Source: Persicitalea sp963803495 (GTDB lineage: Bacteria; Bacteroidota; Bacteroidia; Cytophagales; Spirosomataceae). From it: a stretch of 64,000 nucleotides of DNA. The stretch lies in contig CAWDMP010000002.1 in NCBI GenBank assembly GCA_963803495.1, positions 2,232,001-2,296,000 on the forward strand. Reading direction: 5' to 3'. The position numbers and the translations under genes were made by a program. Positions 63,208 to 64,000 of the stretch are shown here, piece by piece (position 1 is the first letter of the stretch; the number at the start of each line of letters is the position of its first letter). The notes below the pieces were generated by a model. The model had not been told where the DNA came from, made no database searches, and saw nothing but the letters and a program-made list of their open reading frames with translations.

Positions 63208-64000
63208 ATGTGTTTCTTCAAATTCTTTTCTGACATTACCACCCTTACATTGCCCAGAAACAGCATTGCATATTCAATCATTTGCACCACTTGTCTATAC
63301 GCCCTGGTTACTTTACTGGCTTGTAAAGACGTAAAAGTAAATTCAGCGGCAACCGTTCGCATTGTTGAGTCCGACAGCGGCTACGTTGTATTGCGGAATG
63401 GAAAAGTATTCGAGATTAAGGGCGCAAGCGGAACGTCAAATTTTCGAATGCTGCATGAGGCTGGCGGAAATTGCCTTCGTATATGGGACACAACTCACCT
63501 GCAACAGATCCTGGACAGTGCGCACGCCAACGACATTGCCGTTATTGCCGGCCTTCCCATGCAGAACAGTGATCAAATGGATCTTTACAATGACCCAGTC
63601 AGAGCATCGCGACAACTGTCACGATTCCGGTCCATTGTTGACAGGTACAAAAGCCACCCCGCACTTTTGATGTGGTGTCTGGGAAATGAGTTGGACTTCC
63701 CCTTCAAACCTTCATACAACAATTTTTATGATGAGTTCAACGGGACGACAAAAATGATCCGACAGCTTGACCCTAATCATCCAATCACGACGACAATCAT
63801 AAATTTTAACCGAAAATACATCGCGAATATTCAGCTGCGTTGCGACCTTGATCTGATTTCTTTTAATATTTTTAATGATATAAACCTGCTCGTAGGTAAC
63901 TTGAAAGGCTTTCGGTGGTTTTGGGATGGACCTTTTATGCTGCTGGAATGGGGGATAGATGGCCCATGGGTTGGCACCCAGAGTACTGCCTGGGGTGCTT
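63208..64000 (+). CDS. Glycoside hydrolase (GH2-like TIM barrel) lipoprotein, start only (cut by window end)
   Basis: An open frame runs from the ATG at 63208 off the window end (264 codons). It has a long N-terminal segment with lipobox (LVTLLAC39). A short strand-rich piece (VVLRNGKVFEIKGAS) and GNCLRIWDT follow, then a TIM barrel with LLMWCLGNELDF (N-E acid/base, as in GH2/GH5 clan enzymes) and MLLEWGIDGPWVG (probable nucleophile Glu). It may hydrolyse a beta-linked polysaccharide at the cell surface. Family beyond clan GH-A is uncertain. 63057-63207 shows nothing else. Confidence 0.75.
   Translation, partial: MCFFKFFSDITTLTLPRNSIAYSIICTTCLYALVTLLACKDVKVNSAATVRIVESDSGYVVLRNGKVFEIKGASGTSNFRMLHEAGGNCLRIWDTTHLQQILDSAHANDIAVIAGLPMQNSDQMDLYNDPVRASRQLSRFRSIVDRYKSHPALLMWCLGNELDFPFKPSYNNFYDEFNGTTKMIRQLDPNHPITTTIINFNRKYIANIQLRCDLDLISFNIFNDINLLVGNLKGFRWFWDGPFMLLEWGIDGPWVGTQSTAWGA

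Noticed and set aside
1..64000. tRNA, rRNA, CRISPR arrays, complete insertion sequences or phage genes
   Set aside because: None could be recognised by reading the intergenic spaces; no cloverleaf-like sequence, no repeat-spacer pattern and no transposase or capsid gene was seen.

Overview
The window looks like chromosomal DNA of a GC-rich Bacteroidota, most likely a Cytophagales/Spirosomaceae-type bacterium. This is inferred from several features together: a gliding-motility/type IX secretion (T9SS) C-terminal domain protein, a GH9 enzyme with a C-terminal T9SS sorting signal, a PorE-type OmpA protein, many outer-membrane beta-barrel proteins, Bacteroidota-style promoters (TAnnTTTG) and the near absence of Shine-Dalgarno sequences. 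No rRNA, tRNA, CRISPR array or complete insertion sequence was seen.

Layout. 1-3.7 kb: end of an acyl-CoA dehydrogenase, its companion phosphotransferase, an LpxH-like phosphoesterase and a glycosyltransferase. 3.7-9.4 kb (minus): beta-barrel protein, LVIVD lipoprotein, serpin, and an ECF sigma/anti-sigma pair. 9.6-16.1 kb: AsmA-like protein, oligopeptidase B, M28 peptidase, short-chain dehydrogenase. 16.2-22.3 kb: gliding-type protein plus PorE-like protein, ispE, cytochrome oxidase subunit III. 22.2-24.7 kb (minus): a Wzc-like tyrosine-kinase gene broken into many frames. 24.7-30.2 kb (minus): a complete lasso-peptide gene cluster. From upstream to downstream it holds an HprK-like kinase (K), B2 protease, a 49-residue precursor (A), lasso cyclase (C), a YkgJ-type cysteine-cluster protein, the PqqD-type B1 protein and a nucleotidyltransferase (N). 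30.2-44.2 kb: MFS exporter, sodium/solute symporter, an AT-rich orphan gene, DUF1456 protein, two neighbouring M16 proteases (one with a destroyed zinc motif), FUSC membrane protein, alpha-L-fucosidase. 44.2-49.5 kb: small redox and envelope genes and an AbiEii-type toxin pair. 49.7-55.1 kb: a giant alpha-2-macroglobulin lipoprotein. 55.1-63.1 kb: two VapBC-like pairs plus remnants of at least four more toxin-antitoxin modules, surrounding a Uma2 protein, a large GH9 enzyme and a beta-barrel protein. 63.2-64 kb: start of a glycoside-hydrolase lipoprotein cut by the window edge.

The most interesting system is the lasso cluster. The precursor (28670-28819) was found by reading the gap between B2 and C. 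It has a W-x-x-P leader motif, Thr at leader position -2, Gly1 and Glu9 in the core (predicted nine-residue ring) and a C-terminal Ser. That Ser fits the kinase and nucleotidyltransferase encoded beside it. A YkgJ-type protein inside the cluster and the absence of an ABC exporter are unusual. Other points are a 65-bp dispersed element present twice with a compensatory base-pair change, a 7-bp tandem duplication that kills a DUF433 antitoxin gene, and a toxin-antitoxin graveyard.

Caution: at least six otherwise conserved genes carry a single reading-frame break (near 1496, 15433, 22250, 32630, 38547 and 40975). These may be assembly indels rather than biology.
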